Source: Ilex aquifolium (Eukaryota; Streptophyta; Magnoliopsida; Aquifoliales; Aquifoliaceae). From it: a stretch of 64,000 bases of DNA. The notes beneath the pieces are model-generated. The model searched no databases. It worked only from the letters and a program-made list of their open reading frames with translations, and was not told the origin of the DNA. The first letter of the stretch is position 1. Each line of letters begins with the position of its first letter. Location: positions 46,719,069 through 46,783,068 of the forward strand of contig OX637391.1 of NCBI GenBank assembly GCA_951799425.1, in the 5' to 3' direction. This document shows, in pieces, positions 1 through 11,783 of the stretch. The position numbers were made by a program, and so were the translations under genes.

Positions 1-1697
1 AAGTGCTGATAAAAGACCTTGCAAATCAAAGTCCAAGCATAACAATTAATCATCAGTTATATGGTCATATTATAATTGAATTAATCTTCAATTGTCTGGA
101 ATGCATAAATTACCTTTTGCTTGTCAGATATTAAAGTCCAAGCATATTGATTCCCTATTGGAATGTCTTCTTGGAACAATTCTAAAAACCATAACCAAAT
201 ATCCTTGGCTTCTCTTTCAGCAAGAGCAAATGCTACTGGGTACATGTCATTGGTGGCATCAATGCCAATAGTTACCAGGATTTGACTAGGGTGTGGACCC
301 TTGATAAAACAATCATACAACCCTATTACTAGCCTGCATGCAGCTAAAAATCCCTTTTTAGTGCACCTAAATAAACATACATTCTCTCAAATCTAGCTTG
401 GTCAAACAACTTCATACTTATAGTGGTACCTGGATTGGTTCTTCTTAATTCCTCAACATAATCCCACAATCGCAAATATTGATCATCATGACTACCTTGT
501 ATCATTACCAAAGTCTTTTTCTTTGCTCTGTACACTACACTTCTAGCAACCTTGAGTTCATGAGTAGTTTTCATATCTGCCACCATGGAAGGCACAGGAT
601 AATTTTCATTAGTCCTAACCTTATGAACATATTTCTTTGAAATCCAATCAGCGTTATGCATTGCATTTGTAAAACTTGTTGCGCAACTATGATGATCATA
701 AAATATTTTCACTTGCAAAGTATCCCCACCGTTCATCATGGAAGCAAATATCATCCATTTGCGTCCTTCTCTACAAATTGCTTTCATTCTAGTTCTTCAA
801 TTTTTAACCAACTTTATGTTCTTCCTTTTCTTAATTGCATACTCTCTCAATCCATTCTTAAAGATCTTAATCGAATCAAAAGTTATGCATAGCTCAAATT
901 CGAGATCCCTCGTACATGTTTTTGGCCTAACTCTCGATATCTAGGCCTCTTGGGACCCCTGTCATCATTAGAGTTGTTGTCAATACTCTGCATGTCATCA
1001 GATTGTGCACAAATCATTATTAGTATCCTTAATCAATTCATCTGCACACTTACTACAACCTCCCTTCTCCTGTGACTTTGCCATTTTTTCTTTATTCATC
1101 CCACTTTCAACATTTGTTGATCCAAGACCTTCCCATTCAAGACCCGTGTCAACATTTCTAACATAAAATTCATCATCACTCATACCATAAGCATTATCAT
1201 CCAAGTCTGAATAATCTGGATCAATTTCAGCATCCTCTTCATTGTCACTCACTGTGAGCTTCAACTTCCACAGTAACCTTGTACTCATCATTTCCATCAT
1301 TGTTTACTTCCTCCACATTTATATTCACATCCACATAGCCGTCATCCAAAACATTCACCAGTGCAAGATTAGAGTTTACTTGGCTCTGAAAAACTTCTTT
1401 TCTTTGTATAAAATATATTTCTATAACCTTATCTAGCGATAAACAATCAATCATGTCCATTATATCATCATCACAGATCATTGAAAGTAACCTACAACCC
1501 ATATCAACCCTAGGAACTTTATAATAGAAGTTGGTATGTTCAGTGTAACCTAACTTCTCAGCCATCTCTTCTATTTCAAGTAAAGACATCGTGTCGGAAT
1601 CACAATTGTCAATCACAACCAACTTACCCCCAACATACACTGTCCCAGGGGTATATCGAAAATGACCGTCATGGCTAATTTTTATACTAAATATCAC
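1..1697 (-). pseudogene. MuDR-type (MULE) transposase, decayed, cut at window start
   Basis: Read on the minus strand, the region gives the domain order of plant MuDR transposases. At 1697-1245 there is a PB1-like N-terminal domain (YTPGTVYVGG, then LLEIEEMAEKLGY and FYYKVP), followed by an acidic linker (about 1300-998). From about 870 to 350 comes the Mutator DNA-binding domain (FKNGLREYAIKK, KWMIFASMM, DHHSCATSF, YPVPSMVADMK). At 320-81 is the start of the MULE catalytic domain (ILVTIGIDATNDMYPVAFAL, then WLWFLELF and LISDKQK). In-frame stops (for example just before the Met at 787) and frame changes near 1245 and 340 show it cannot make an intact enzyme. The C-terminal half, with the last acidic residue and the SWIM finger, lies outside the window. 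The family assignment is firm. No terminal inverted repeat was found upstream of 1697. Confidence 0.85.
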
Positions 1698-1905
1698 TGA
1701 ACTTGTCTATGTACAAAAAATTAAGAAACTAAAATATTTCACTAATTAGGATGTTTAAAATTAACTTTGGAACCACCAACATTATGTTTAAATAATTAAA
1801 TCTCGGACCACAAAATGGATAGAAGCATAACAGTTAATCATGTTTACAAATAATGTGGGACCATAGTGCATGCTAAGTCACCAATAATTAGAATATTACT
1901 GTCAC
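1698..1905. other. AT-rich spacer beside the MULE
   Basis: This is the 5' flank of the MULE reading frame. It has no reading frame of note and no recognisable terminal repeat. Confidence 0.4.
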
Positions 1906-2546
1906 TAAGATCAACTCCAAGGGCCTCAATAAAAGGCCCTTCTTAGCTATTTTAAAGAGGCACCCCTTGAATTTTGTCTCCAATAGACTAGTTATCTCAC
2001 TAGCTATTTCCCATAATCCTTAGTTGACTAGTTATTCCTGGCGAGCCAAAGAAGCTCGCTATTCAGTCTCCTTCGCTCGTCATCTTCCTCAACCAGACAT
2101 AATCTTCTTCGTCCAATCCAGATATGGAGTTCTGTCTCTCTTTATCTGTCTCTATCTATGTGTGTGGGTGTATACATGAGGTCACAAAAATCCTACTGAA
2201 ATCCCATCTCTCTCTCGGCTCCTACTGAAAAATCCACCGGAAAACCCACTGAAAAATCCCATAGTTTTTGTTTTACTCTGTTTTTTTTTTGTTGGTTGAT
2301 TGCCCAAGATCAGCAACTGCAACATGTGTAAATACAGGGCTTTTGAGTGTGAAGATTGAATGGTGATACACACGAGCAGTGTCAACGGTCTAGAATGAAG
2401 AGAAAAGGATTTTGTGTTGTGTAATTCATCTGTGATTTAAATTATTGAAAATTAGTTTGAGTAGTTAGCTAAAATAGAGAGCGTGGTTGTAGTGAATTTG
2501 TAAAAGTGACTCTATAAAATAGATAACTTGGTTGGAGTTGCTCTAA
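1906..2546. mobile_element. MITE-like element, terminal repeats TAAGATCAACTCC / GGAGTTGCTCTAA
   Basis: The ends form imperfect inverted repeats: TAAGATCAACTCC on the left against TTAGAGCAACTCC (right end, reverse complement). Weaker similarity continues inward (TAGCTATTTTAAAGAG against TATCTATTTTATAGAG). The interior, about 640 bp, is pyrimidine-rich around 2060-2200 and has no coding potential. The GAGCAACTCC-type end is common among non-autonomous plant hAT-like elements (family knowledge). No convincing target duplication was seen, so the exact borders are inferred. Confidence 0.5.
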
Positions 2547-3544
2547 GAATGCAATCAAAATAATAAACTATGATGATCAATAATCAAAATCTATTATTTT
2601 ACTGCCACTAAGAATGCAAAGCTAAAGAGACCGTACTTTGTCTCTACCAAAAACTATTATTTTAATAGAAGGGAAGGAATTATGAGTTGCATTTGTTGAT
2701 CTACACTTCAGCACTTTCATAGTCACATCTCTAGCTCGGTCACCCTCTACACGGGTTGATCTGCTTCGGTCGCTGAAAATTTATCACAACTAGCTCTGTC
2801 TTTGGTTTTGCGGTGGATGAAGGTCTGTCGAATGGGACTATGTTTTTTTTTTTTTTTTTTGACCGGTTGGAATGGTAAGTAAGGGAGTTGAGGGAGTTTG
2901 TCCAAAATGCCCTCATATTTCATGTGAGTTGTCAGTCCATGTGATTCCATTTGGTGATTACAAAGAAATTGTACAGAAGAATGAAATTGAACTACAACCA
3001 AGACTTGCAGGACCACATTGTCCAAATTGAAACTCTAGGGATCAAATAGAAACTTCATCAACACTTTAAGGGTATAAATTGCAATTCACCCTTCTTTTTA
3101 ATTACTCATCTACTCTCCTCTATTAACCAACTTTAATTTCAATCTATTTAAAAAAAATTACAACAAAAGACTTTAGATAGTCATTTATGATTTGTCTTAT
3201 TTATAAGTGGTAGAGGTAAAAGAGAGAAATCATGAATAATAAAAGTTAAAAAAGAGAAAAATGTTATATATCTCGTGTATCGCACATGGCGGACTGTTAG
3301 TATATTATAAGTAAAAAAATTCAACAAGAAATAAACTCAATTTAATATTATCATACTTAAATTATTATAAATTTAATAAAAATAGCATTATATCATTTAA
3401 TCTATAATTTATAAAATTTTGATCCAACACAATCTACATAAATTTAAATACATGACACTAATCGATACTAATAACTCCATGGTCGTAAAAAATTGTGTAT
3501 TGTAAGTTTGTGCATTTTTATAAAAATGAAAGTTTTGAGGACGC
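2547..3544. other. Intergenic, nothing assignable
   Basis: This stretch contains an 18-T homopolymer near 2843 and otherwise AT-rich sequence. The open frames are short and resemble no family. No RNA gene or repeat boundary was recognised. Confidence 0.4.
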
Positions 3545-3825
3545 TTAGAGCATCTCCAACAAGATTTTGTATTTTAACTATCCAAAAATATTTTTTTTTT
3601 TATTTTAGCTGCTCACTTTTTCAATCCACACTCCAATAGATTTTCTATATTTTAACTACTTCTTTTAAATATTATTTTTCATATTTTGTACCTTTGTTAG
3701 AATTATTGGAGAGAGAGAGGGGAAAAAAATGGCACAAAAGACAATGAATAGTCAAGAGATGTAGGAAAATACAAGAGGAGAGAGAATATATTATAAATTA
3801 TTTATACATGATAGTGATGCTCTAA
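3545..3825. mobile_element. Short MITE with TTAGAGCATC termini
   Basis: A perfect 10-bp inverted terminal repeat is present: TTAGAGCATC at 3545 and GATGCTCTAA ending at 3825. The left end continues TCCAACA, the usual start of small plant MITEs with GAGCATCTCCAAC ends. The 281-bp interior is AT-rich and non-coding. A second TAGAGCATCAC copy follows directly at 3828-3838, making a short palindrome. No clear target duplication was found. Confidence 0.55.
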
Positions 3826-3907
3826 TATAGAGCATCACTGTAGCAAAATTATATTTTACATATTTTGAACATCTTCTGTTGAAACATTGTTTTAGCCTTT
3901 GAATAAC

Positions 3908-4784
3908 TAAGGTGCCGTTTGATAACCTTGTGTTTTTTTTTTTTTTCACTTTTTGCAAATAAATAAAAATAAAAACTAACGTGTTTGGGATGTGTTTCTG
4001 TTTATTTTTAAGCCACATTATTTTGAAAACAATGTCCAAATCTGTAAACACCAACAATGATGTTTTTGAAAACATCTAAAACTAAAAACATGTGTGCATC
4101 CCTATTTGCAATTAATGAGGTCCATACTTCGAATCTCATTAGCAACAAATGAGATTTTTTTGTGTGCCATCTATAAAAACTAATTTTTCCTTTTTTTTCG
4201 TCTCTCTCCCTCATTACTCTCTCTCTCTCTCTCGCTAGACTCTCTTCTGAAAGCCAATGACGAAGACGAAGATGCCAAACACAAAATCAAATACAAAAAC
4301 GAAATCGAAGACGAAGATGAAACCTACATTATCTCTCTCGTTCGTTTCCCATTTTTCCTTAACTTTATATATATATATATATATATATACATATATGATG
4401 TTATAGATACATAGATCTACATGTGTGTATGTGTGATGTATATATAGATCTATGTATATATGTATGTGTGTGTATCTTGTGTGTGTCCCAACAAAGCATC
4501 TTGTATGTGAATGTATGTGTCAACAAGAACATCTCTAAATTTTTTTTTTTTTTTTGGATCACAAAGAACATTTCCAATTGAGGTATTTGAAATTAAAATA
4601 TTAACCAAAATAATATCAATAAAATATTACCCAAAATATATAATACCAAACATATATTTTTTTAATTTTTTAATAATTACAAAACATGATTTATATTTTA
4701 AATTTTTATCATAAAAAAATAAAAACTAATTTTATTTTTTTCATAAAAAATATAAAAACAAAAACATCATCAAGTGCAGCCTTA
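3908..4784. mobile_element. Non-autonomous DNA element, TAAGGTGCCGTTTGAT / ...TGCAGCCTTA ends
   Basis: The left end TAAGGTGCCGTTTGAT and the reverse-complemented right end TAAGGCTGCACTTGATGATG form imperfect inverted repeats of about 30 bp, both running into GTTTTTG-rich DNA. Inside are a (TA)n run near 4367-4389, a (CT)n run near 4219 and GA-rich repeats of ACGAAGACGAAG type near 4258-4315, but no transposase. The class (probably hAT-like) is inferred. Confidence 0.4.
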
Positions 4785-4942
4785 ATTTTAGCAATTTTTA
4801 AGTTTTAGTTATTCTCTTGTAAAATGTGGTGTATCACTCGACCAAAGTGGTGCTGGAATCTATTACCAAAGTACTCGCTTTTTTAAACTTAATTACCAAT
4901 CTACTGCCGTTTTCAACTTCTTTACCAAACTACCGCTGTTTT

Positions 4943-5037
4943 AAAAGCGGATTTGACAAATCCGACTTCATGGGGAAAGCGGATTTGGCAAATTCGACTT
5001 CATTTGGAAAGCGAATTTGGCAAATCCGACTTCATAG
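4943..5037 (+). repeat. Left-arm array, 3 tandem units of about 32 bp
   Basis: There are three copies of AAAGCGGATTTGRCAAAT followed by YCGACTTCAT, with point differences between copies. Each unit holds a 17-bp palindrome (CGGATTT-GGC-AAATCCG). Confidence 0.75.
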
Positions 5038-5576
5038 CAATAAGAGAACCCAATTCTGATGGTATTTCCCCAGAAAAAAAAATTTCCTTACTCTTAAAGA
5101 AGGGAAGTATATATTTTTTTTTATCTTTTTATTTATTTATTCATCTCTACAGTAAGATAGGAAGGAAGTTGATTTTTTATTTCTTATATATTTTCCTCCA
5201 AAAAAATATTACGTCACTCAATTATATTATATGTTCAATTATTTAATATTTAATTAATTTATAAGTTAACATAATCTTTATTTCATACATTGTCCATATA
5301 TAATAGTGTATACGTGTTAAAAAAAATTTATCGAGTTATGCATTTTGAAAAAATTTTGATGCTATTTTTTAAAAAACAATATGTAAAAAATAATTTTAAA
5401 TGATGTAATTAAAGAAACAAAGAAATAAAGAATTACTATTTAGTATAGTAACTAATAAATGTGAGTAATTGATTCACAAATAATATAATCAGAGAGACCA
5501 AACGTATTCAATAAATAGTTAAATACTCTTTTGGCGATCAACACAATTATATATAAGTCAAATTGGTTTGCACCTT

Positions 5577-5755
5577 GGATTTGGCAAGTCTGCTTTCCAT
5601 ATAGAGGCGGATTTGATATGTCCGCTTTCCCTATGAAGTCGGATTTACCAAATCCGCTTTCCCAATGAAGTCGGATTTTCCAAATCCGCTTTTACCATGA
5701 AGTCGGATTTGCCAAATCCGCTTTCCCCATGAAGTCGCATTTGCCAAATCCGATT
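5577..5755 (-). repeat. Right-arm array, about 6 tandem units in inverse orientation
   Basis: Six units of about 32 bp (core GTCGGATTTGCCAAATCCGC followed by TTTCCCCATGA) mirror the left array. The units are not identical: the outermost and innermost copies are the most diverged. The copy number differs from the left arm. Confidence 0.75.
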
Positions 5756-5879
5756 TTAAAACAGCGGTAGTTTGGTAAATAAGTTGAAAATGGCAGTAGA
5801 TTGGTAATTAAGTTTAAAAAGGCGGGTACTTTGGTAATAGATTCAGTGGACTAGTAAGTTCTGGAAGAGAGAGAGAGAG

Positions 5880-7617
5880 ATGGCGACTGCTTCTTCGATG
5901 CTCAGATCAACCGCCGGGAAGGTGGGACCTGCCGTCCGGAAACAAGTCCTAACCTTAACGGACGCCGCGGCGGCCAGGATACGCCACCTCCTACAACAGC
6001 GGCAACGCCCTTTCCTCAAACTCGGCGTCAAGGCTCGCGGCTGCAACGGTTTGTCCTATACCCTCAACTATGCCGGTATGAATCTATAAATCGTGACTTT
6101 TAATTTATTTACCGTGTCATTTTCCATCTCTTTTGCAATCAAATTTGAGAAATTTTCCATTCCCGAGAGAAACTAAACCGGAGGGAAATCAAAAAGTTGG
6201 GACCTATGATGAGGAACTATGCTTATTTGGGGGACACATATCATTATTGTTTTATTAAAAAGAAATAATTTTCAGTCATGTGTGATCCTTAGTACGAAAT
6301 CTATATTTCTTTCTCTTTTTTCTTGAGTTCTTCAATTCGGGTAACGTTTATTTGTAATAATAGGCAACTTTTTCCACTACTTTGGAATTAAAATTTAGAA
6401 ATATTTATCTCTCCTTTGCATCTTTGATCTCTAGGAGCCTCAAGAACACTGAGTGTTAAATCAAAGAGGCAGTTGTTTGTAAAGTGAAAAGACAAAGATA
6501 AAGGCATCAAGGATTCAAAGAAACCCATGGGAATTGAATTTATGTAACTATTTGGAGGTAAAATATGTGGATGCTCATACAATCACATTCGAGATGTACA
6601 TATAGCAATATTGCTAGCTGAGTGTTGTCATAATTGAAGAAAAGAGAAATTTTTGGATTGACTGGTCATCATATTGACATTTTTTTTTGTTGATTATTTA
6701 TTTCTTAACTACTTAAGTGCAGAGACTGAAATTTTATTGCTTGTTGGTTTCCTAACTTGCTGGTGTCTTGAATTTCCAGATGAGAAAGGCAAGTTTGATG
6801 AGTTGGTTGAGGACAAGGGTGTGAAGATATTGGTTGATCCTAAGGCCCTCATGCATGTGGTGGGAACCAAGATGGATTTTGTTGATGACAAACTCAGGTC
6901 CGCAAAGGCTGTTCCAATTATGCACTATTTGCAGAAGAGTTTGATTTATATATGTTTATACGTATGATAGCTGTGTGCATACGTACATGTGAAATTGTTT
7001 TGTGCTTTGTTAGAGGAACCTGTTCCGGGGGGGCCATTAATCTGGATGTTCCGGATACTATGTCATCACACCGAAGTGAAACAGCTGAAATCCCCAGTTT
7101 ATAAGACACTTATTCTAAATCCAGCACATCACTATGTTCAATTTGAACATTTCTGAAGTATGATACATGCCAATGTAATTTATCAGTTATATCCCCTGTT
7201 ATGTTGTGACTGAAATTTTCACCTTCCCCTATTCCTTTAAACTTCTTGTGTTAATTATACTTTATAAGCAGCTGATGTTCAGCTTGAAATTTGCTATTTG
7301 GAATTGGGAATTTAGTTTCTGTTTTCAGTAACACACGAGAATTTAATGAACTGTAAATGACAAGTTTGTAGGGCTTGATGCCTTGATTGCAAGGCTTTTT
7401 TTGGCCTCTGTACCATTATGATTTTGTTTTTTTTTTCAACTTTTCTGATTTTATTCTGGTTTATGCTTCTTTCACCACCTCTGACCTTTCTTTCTTTGGT
7501 TACCTGGGCAGATCTGAGTTTATATTTATCAATCCCAACTCTAAAGGGCAGTGTGGCTGTGGAGAATCTTTCATGACGACAAGCAGCACGGAGGCTGCTA
7601 AGATGGGTAGATCGTAA
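5880..7617 (+). CDS. ISCA1: Iron-sulfur assembly protein IscA-like 1 (mitochondrial type), 3 exons
   Basis: Exons are 5880-6075, 6780-6897 and 7512-7617; the joined frame gives 139 residues. The first two junctions fall inside codons and rejoin cleanly (G|AT and AG|A) at GT...AG introns. The product is an A-type carrier of the HesB/IscA family, which in mitochondria helps pass iron-sulfur clusters to client proteins. The three family cysteines are present: C55 in ARGCNG, and C119 and C121 in GQCGCGESF near the C-terminus. The motif [11 protein letters not shown] at about 24-34 starts the fold. The length suits plant IscA-like 1. Residues 1-20 (SSMLRS, VRK) are basic and lack acids, consistent with a short targeting peptide. 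The ATG at 5880 is preceded by a GA tract and by the foldback element. AATAAA at about 7902 may serve the poly(A) site. Confidence 0.93.
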
Positions 7618-7920
7618 CATGTTTGTAGTAACTGAATACAAACTTCCAAGAACCACTTATACATGGCTATGACAAAGAGTTAGCTTATGTAGATCTCATT
7701 TGCAAAGGAAAAAATATCAGGTTCCAGCGATGGCCGGTGAACTTTGGGTTTGTAAATTTTTGTGTCTTCTGAATTCGTTGTAGTAGTCGATTCTCTAAAA
7801 TAATGTTTTCTTTTTAATTTTTTCAGAGTTTCTTATGTACATTGTTGTCACATCCACGTTATCTGTAACTAGAACAACTCTAGTCTGCTTCTTGTAAATA
7901 TGAAATAAAATTTCTTTTTT
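7618..7920 (+). other. Probable 3' UTR of the IscA-like gene
   Basis: This AT-rich sequence follows the stop codon. A TGAAATAAAATTTC stretch near 7900 is the best poly(A) signal candidate. Confidence 0.4.
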
Positions 7921-10459
7921 TCTGTTTAAGCTTTGGTCAATTAACTTTATGATTGCAGAGAAATTGACAATCAAATTAGTAGTGCTTTATTTATGATGGG
8001 ATTTTTGTTATTTGGTTAAATCTATTTCATAACACGGTGTCGTGCTCCAACCATAGGTCGCCTTGAGCTGCATATGACTTCCTGTTTTTTTCATTGGTTT
8101 AAGAAGTTCTAAATATGGATCAATAAGCTGACTTTGGACATTACAGTTCCACTGTGAAACTAATTCAAGTAGTTGAGGGAATTATATGAGAAATTCAATA
8201 GTTTAGTGGGCAAAATAAGTTGAAGGCCATAGTGTAGGGAGACGTGTAATTAACCCTGTAGTTTTCCATGCACCAAAAAAGAAAGTGACCCCTTTCCAGT
8301 CATATCTAAGACTTACAATCACAATAATCCTATTGAACATGTCTCTAACACATAATTATATTAGCAAATTAGGTTAGTTTTTTAGATCCCAATAACATTA
8401 CTCTAGAGAAGATGCAGGCAGTGCTAGACAAATCATGCGAACTTCTATGGCACGAGATGGTAATTTTTTGACATAACCCATTTACTCAATACAAAGTTAA
8501 CAATCAGTTATCCAATTTATATTTAGCCTTAACGAGTTTACATATTACACAAACTCGGTGCAAAACAAACTTTGACTATACACAATGATACGCACGACTT
8601 AGGAGTGATACGAATAAATACTATCTTTGGGATCAAGTTACACAGTTTTTGGATAAATTCCAACATTTTGAGTATTTAAGATCGATCTCAAACAACCCAA
8701 AAGTTATAAATTGATAATCAAAACAACAAGAGTGATTTTATTTGACTATTCAATATAATTTTTCCATTAAGAGTCGAAATTTTCATCAAATGACCAATCT
8801 TTCGGCTTCTCAATGAATCCCCAACAGATGGCATTTTTTGTTGGACATAATGTTAAGATTCATTTGAAATATCCTAAAGCTATCCCAAATCAGTTAAAGG
8901 ACTATTCAAAAAAATCCTTCCCAAATTTCATTCTTAACTGTTTTCATATGATCTATTCTTGAAGAAAGGATGACAACGTCTACATTGAGGTTAGAGCTGG
9001 AAAAGGTGATCTAAGATTACAAGGCCATTACTTGAACTTCGATTAAAGTGCATACAAAGATGTCCCATTAAAGCATCCATTGCATGAAGAAGACTAGTTT
9101 TGAAGCTACTGAAGTTGTTATTCTAAATAAGAATAATGCTTAAAATACAACTTACAAACAAACTTACTTTCATTTTATGCATGCAGCTTCAATCTCAGTA
9201 GCTCGTTTGTAACACGTAGATGTTAAGGATATTTCTACACAGAAACTATTGATAACATTGAAATACATAGAGGAAAGCACGAAGGAGAAAGATGAACACA
9301 AAGCTACAGCTGAGGAAGCTACGAAGCCAGATAAAAGTATGGCAGATTGTATTAACAATCTAAGGGTGCCTAGGGAAAATGCAATAGATTATGTAGTTAG
9401 CATTTTCTTTGTTGCATCTGAAAGAGTAAATAAACCTTGCATAATTTGATCAATTCCACGATGAGAAAATAATCCAAACCCGAGGCCTTAAACACCCTTG
9501 TACAAACCACTCAACCTTACCCTCTCAAACCTCATACTTTGGTAATATAAAACTTGAGGTTTTATCAAATAAAAAAAGAAAAAGAAATGATGCAAGGTAA
9601 TACGGAAAAGAAAAAGGGTGAATTTTCAAAAAATGTGTCCCAGACATTCATAGTCAAGTTAATGCTACATTGTTTTCGTCTTTTTAAAGGCCATTTCAAA
9701 CCGAGTTCCAAACAATGTCCTACAAGTGAGAAAAATAAAGAAGAAATGAAGGGCAGGCAAAAACATAACCATTCAGCCGGTAAATCAGAGATAGCTATCT
9801 GCTTATGGCTTAGGATCAACCTACTCAAACACAAATTTTGGTTCCCTAACAGTTAAAAGAGAGAATTCTTAAATTACACCCACTTAAGGGCTGCTTCTCC
9901 AAGTTGTTCTTGACTGCACCAGAATATATCAATGTAAGAACTCCATAAACCAGAGATTTTTTCCTATCTACTTCAATTTTTCAACGTTTTTTTTATCAAC
10001 GCCACAGCTTGTTCTGCAAGGTTTTACATTAAAAATCGTGGGTTTGAACCACGCTTTCATAAAAACAACGGTGCGATAAATTAGTTTGATAAATAAGTTT
10101 CAAACTAAGGTGTGTGAGTAAAAATAAATTTTTAAACACACAATAGAAAGAAAACTTCATTCCGATGGTCCATACATATGAATGATTTGGTGGACAATCC
10201 TAGTACATTTATTCTTGAAGTCTAGTAGCCAGTACATTTTAGCAACAAAGCCAGTCAGGACTTTTTAACATATAAGCATCTTATAGAGGAAAAAAAAAAA
10301 ATAATGTCAATGATACGGTTTTCCCCAGTAACATGTTTAGGGTCATAATTCACACTCAAATGTAACAACTATCGAAGACGATCAATCAGCTCTGTTCACG
10401 ATCTATCTGAACGCGAGTGTCCAGAAGAATTGGACAAAAACTGCAGAACTTACATGAAT
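7921..10459. other. Intergenic, no assignable gene
   Basis: Open frames here are short and resemble no family. A tRNA-like T-arm string (GTGGGTTTGAACCACG) occurs near 10040 but has no complete cloverleaf. The stretch next to 10459 probably includes the 3' UTR of the minus-strand phosphatase. Confidence 0.4.
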
Positions 10460-10644
10460 TTATTCATTCCTTTTAGGAGCAGATAACCGGTGTTTTGACC
10501 ATTCATCTAAAGCATTGCGGTGGAGAACATTCATTTGAATATAAGGTCTTCTTTCTCGGATTAACTTCTCAGCACTTTTCCAATCTTCTGCCACACCTAA
10601 AGCCACTAACAGCGCGCACATCACTGCAACACTTCGGCCATGAC
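10460..10644 (-). CDS. Dual-specificity phosphatase, exon 2 (C-terminal)
   Basis: This exon completes the phosphatase whose exon 1 is at 22660-23203. The acceptor is TTTCTCCAG then GTCATGGC; the exon's first two bases finish a glycine codon begun in exon 1. It encodes HGRSVAVMCALLVALG, with the catalytic arginine (R185) and the following serine, then an amphipathic C-terminal stretch with RERRPYIQMN and EWSKHRLS, ending at TAA (10460-10462). The joined protein is 242 residues. Without exon 1 this piece lacks the nucleophile, so both exons are needed for activity. Confidence 0.88.
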
Positions 10645-11572
10645 CTGGAGAAAGTAACACAATGATTAAGAAAAAAAATTTGGTTACAAGCCTCAATCTC
10701 AACTCTCAAGTTCCAAGTACATGGCAGTTCATCATAAAACAGCTAAACATTATTGAGAAAACCTTCAAAATTCACAACCATCTAATCCTGCAAGACATCG
10801 GAAATATTTTAACTAATTACAAGAAACAAATTCAGTCCAATATAGGGCCTGCATTGCTCTTTCACCAAAATAGTTCTGGAGACTTCTTGCTTAAAGTTAC
10901 CACTTAGAGGGTTGTTAAAAAATTGAAAGGCGATTAGTCAGAGAAATAAAATCCCAAAATGAGAACCTTCCCCAAAATTTTGTCAACATACCACAGATAC
11001 AGTAATCGAAAATGTTGATTTTTTGCCTCAGTTCAAACTTAGAAGTCATTATTCCATAAGAAACTGTAGTTACTAGTCGGTTGAACAGTAAGCATAAGTT
11101 CTCACTTTGGGGCCATTGAAAGACTAAGAGATACTTCATTAGACCTTAACTTCCAAATCGAACCTTACATTTGGCCATAGGAGTTCCATCTCATATCTAT
11201 ATTCAGTGGCAAACCTGTCAAAAACCCTTTCAGTGGTTTTGTTGTGTCCCTGCACTCTTCATTAAAGGAAAACGCAGGAGCTTAGAATGAAATTGAGAAT
11301 TATCCAGATCAAGCCATGATATTTTGGTAATATGCCATCAGCCTAATGCTTGAGGCCAAGTGAAAGAACTCAACTACTGAAGAGAGATGGGCGGGCGGAA
11401 CTACCCTAATTTCATTCCCTAACACATTCACTTGGCAAAAGTAATTATAAGAAATACACGATCCAATGAGTACTCCAGGTAAAATAAAGGAATTTTTAGC
11501 TTACGATCTATAAATCCTCTTACCTTTTATCTCTCTATTCAACTTGGCCAATGGCATATTGAGGAACTAGCA

Positions 11573-11770
11573 TGTTAGAGTTCTTATTTTATGCATTAAG
11601 TCACAAGTCTATTAGTGTAGGGCAATATTATAATTATCCAAAATATTGCCCAGTTATAAATAAGATGTGTAGGGTAACATAGCTCATACACAATTGATTC
11701 TTTATTCTCTGCCTCTTCTTCTCTTTTCTTTGTATTTCTCGAACTCTAATATTAATTTATTACTTTTAAC
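11573..11770 (+). repeat. 5' LTR of Copia element 1
   Basis: It starts TGTTAGAGTTCTTATTTTATG, contains TATAAATAAGA and a pyrimidine-rich 3' half, and is followed at once by the primer-binding site. It pairs with 17049-17250 with about 20 differences by eye, mostly transitions. No matching 5-bp target duplication was found (TAGCA on the left, CACAC on the right). Confidence 0.88.
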
Positions 11771-11771
11771 T

Positions 11772-11783
11772 TGGTATCAGAGC
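11772..11783 (+). other. Primer-binding site, Copia element 1
   Basis: TGGTATCAGAGC is complementary to the 3' end of initiator methionine tRNA, the usual primer of plant Copia elements. Confidence 0.85.

Larger units (their letters stand above)
4851..5848. mobile_element. Foldback element with tandem palindromic sub-repeats
   Basis: Two long inverted arms are visible. The outer parts match (ATCTATTACCAAAGTACTCGC at about 4857 against the reverse complement of the right end at about 5823-5842) and continue through TTAATTACCAATCTACTGCC and TTTACCAAACTACCGCTG. Inside each arm lies a tandem array of units of about 32 bp built on CGGATTTGGCAAATCCG, a near-palindrome, joined by GACTTCATGGGGAAAG. 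The left arm has 3 units (4943-5037) and the right arm about 6 in inverse orientation (5577-5755). The centre (5040-5570) is AT-rich and non-coding. The right end is about 30 bp upstream of the IscA-like start codon. Flanks AGTGGTGCT and AGTGGACTA match only partly, so a target duplication is not proven. Confidence 0.7.

Noticed and set aside
2747-3025. 92-codon minus-strand open frame
   Set aside because: It includes a poly-Lys run from an 18-T homopolymer and has no domain.
4943-5755. Repeat arrays considered as a CRISPR-like array
   Set aside because: The units are contiguous and palindromic without variable spacers, occur in inverted arms, and the genome is a plant.
9249-9449. 66-codon plus-strand frame rich in Lys and Glu
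   Set aside because: Short, with no splice partners or motif; likely chance.
10000-10080. tRNA-like T-arm string GTGGGTTTGAACCACG
   Set aside because: No acceptor stem, D arm or anticodon arm can be folded around it.
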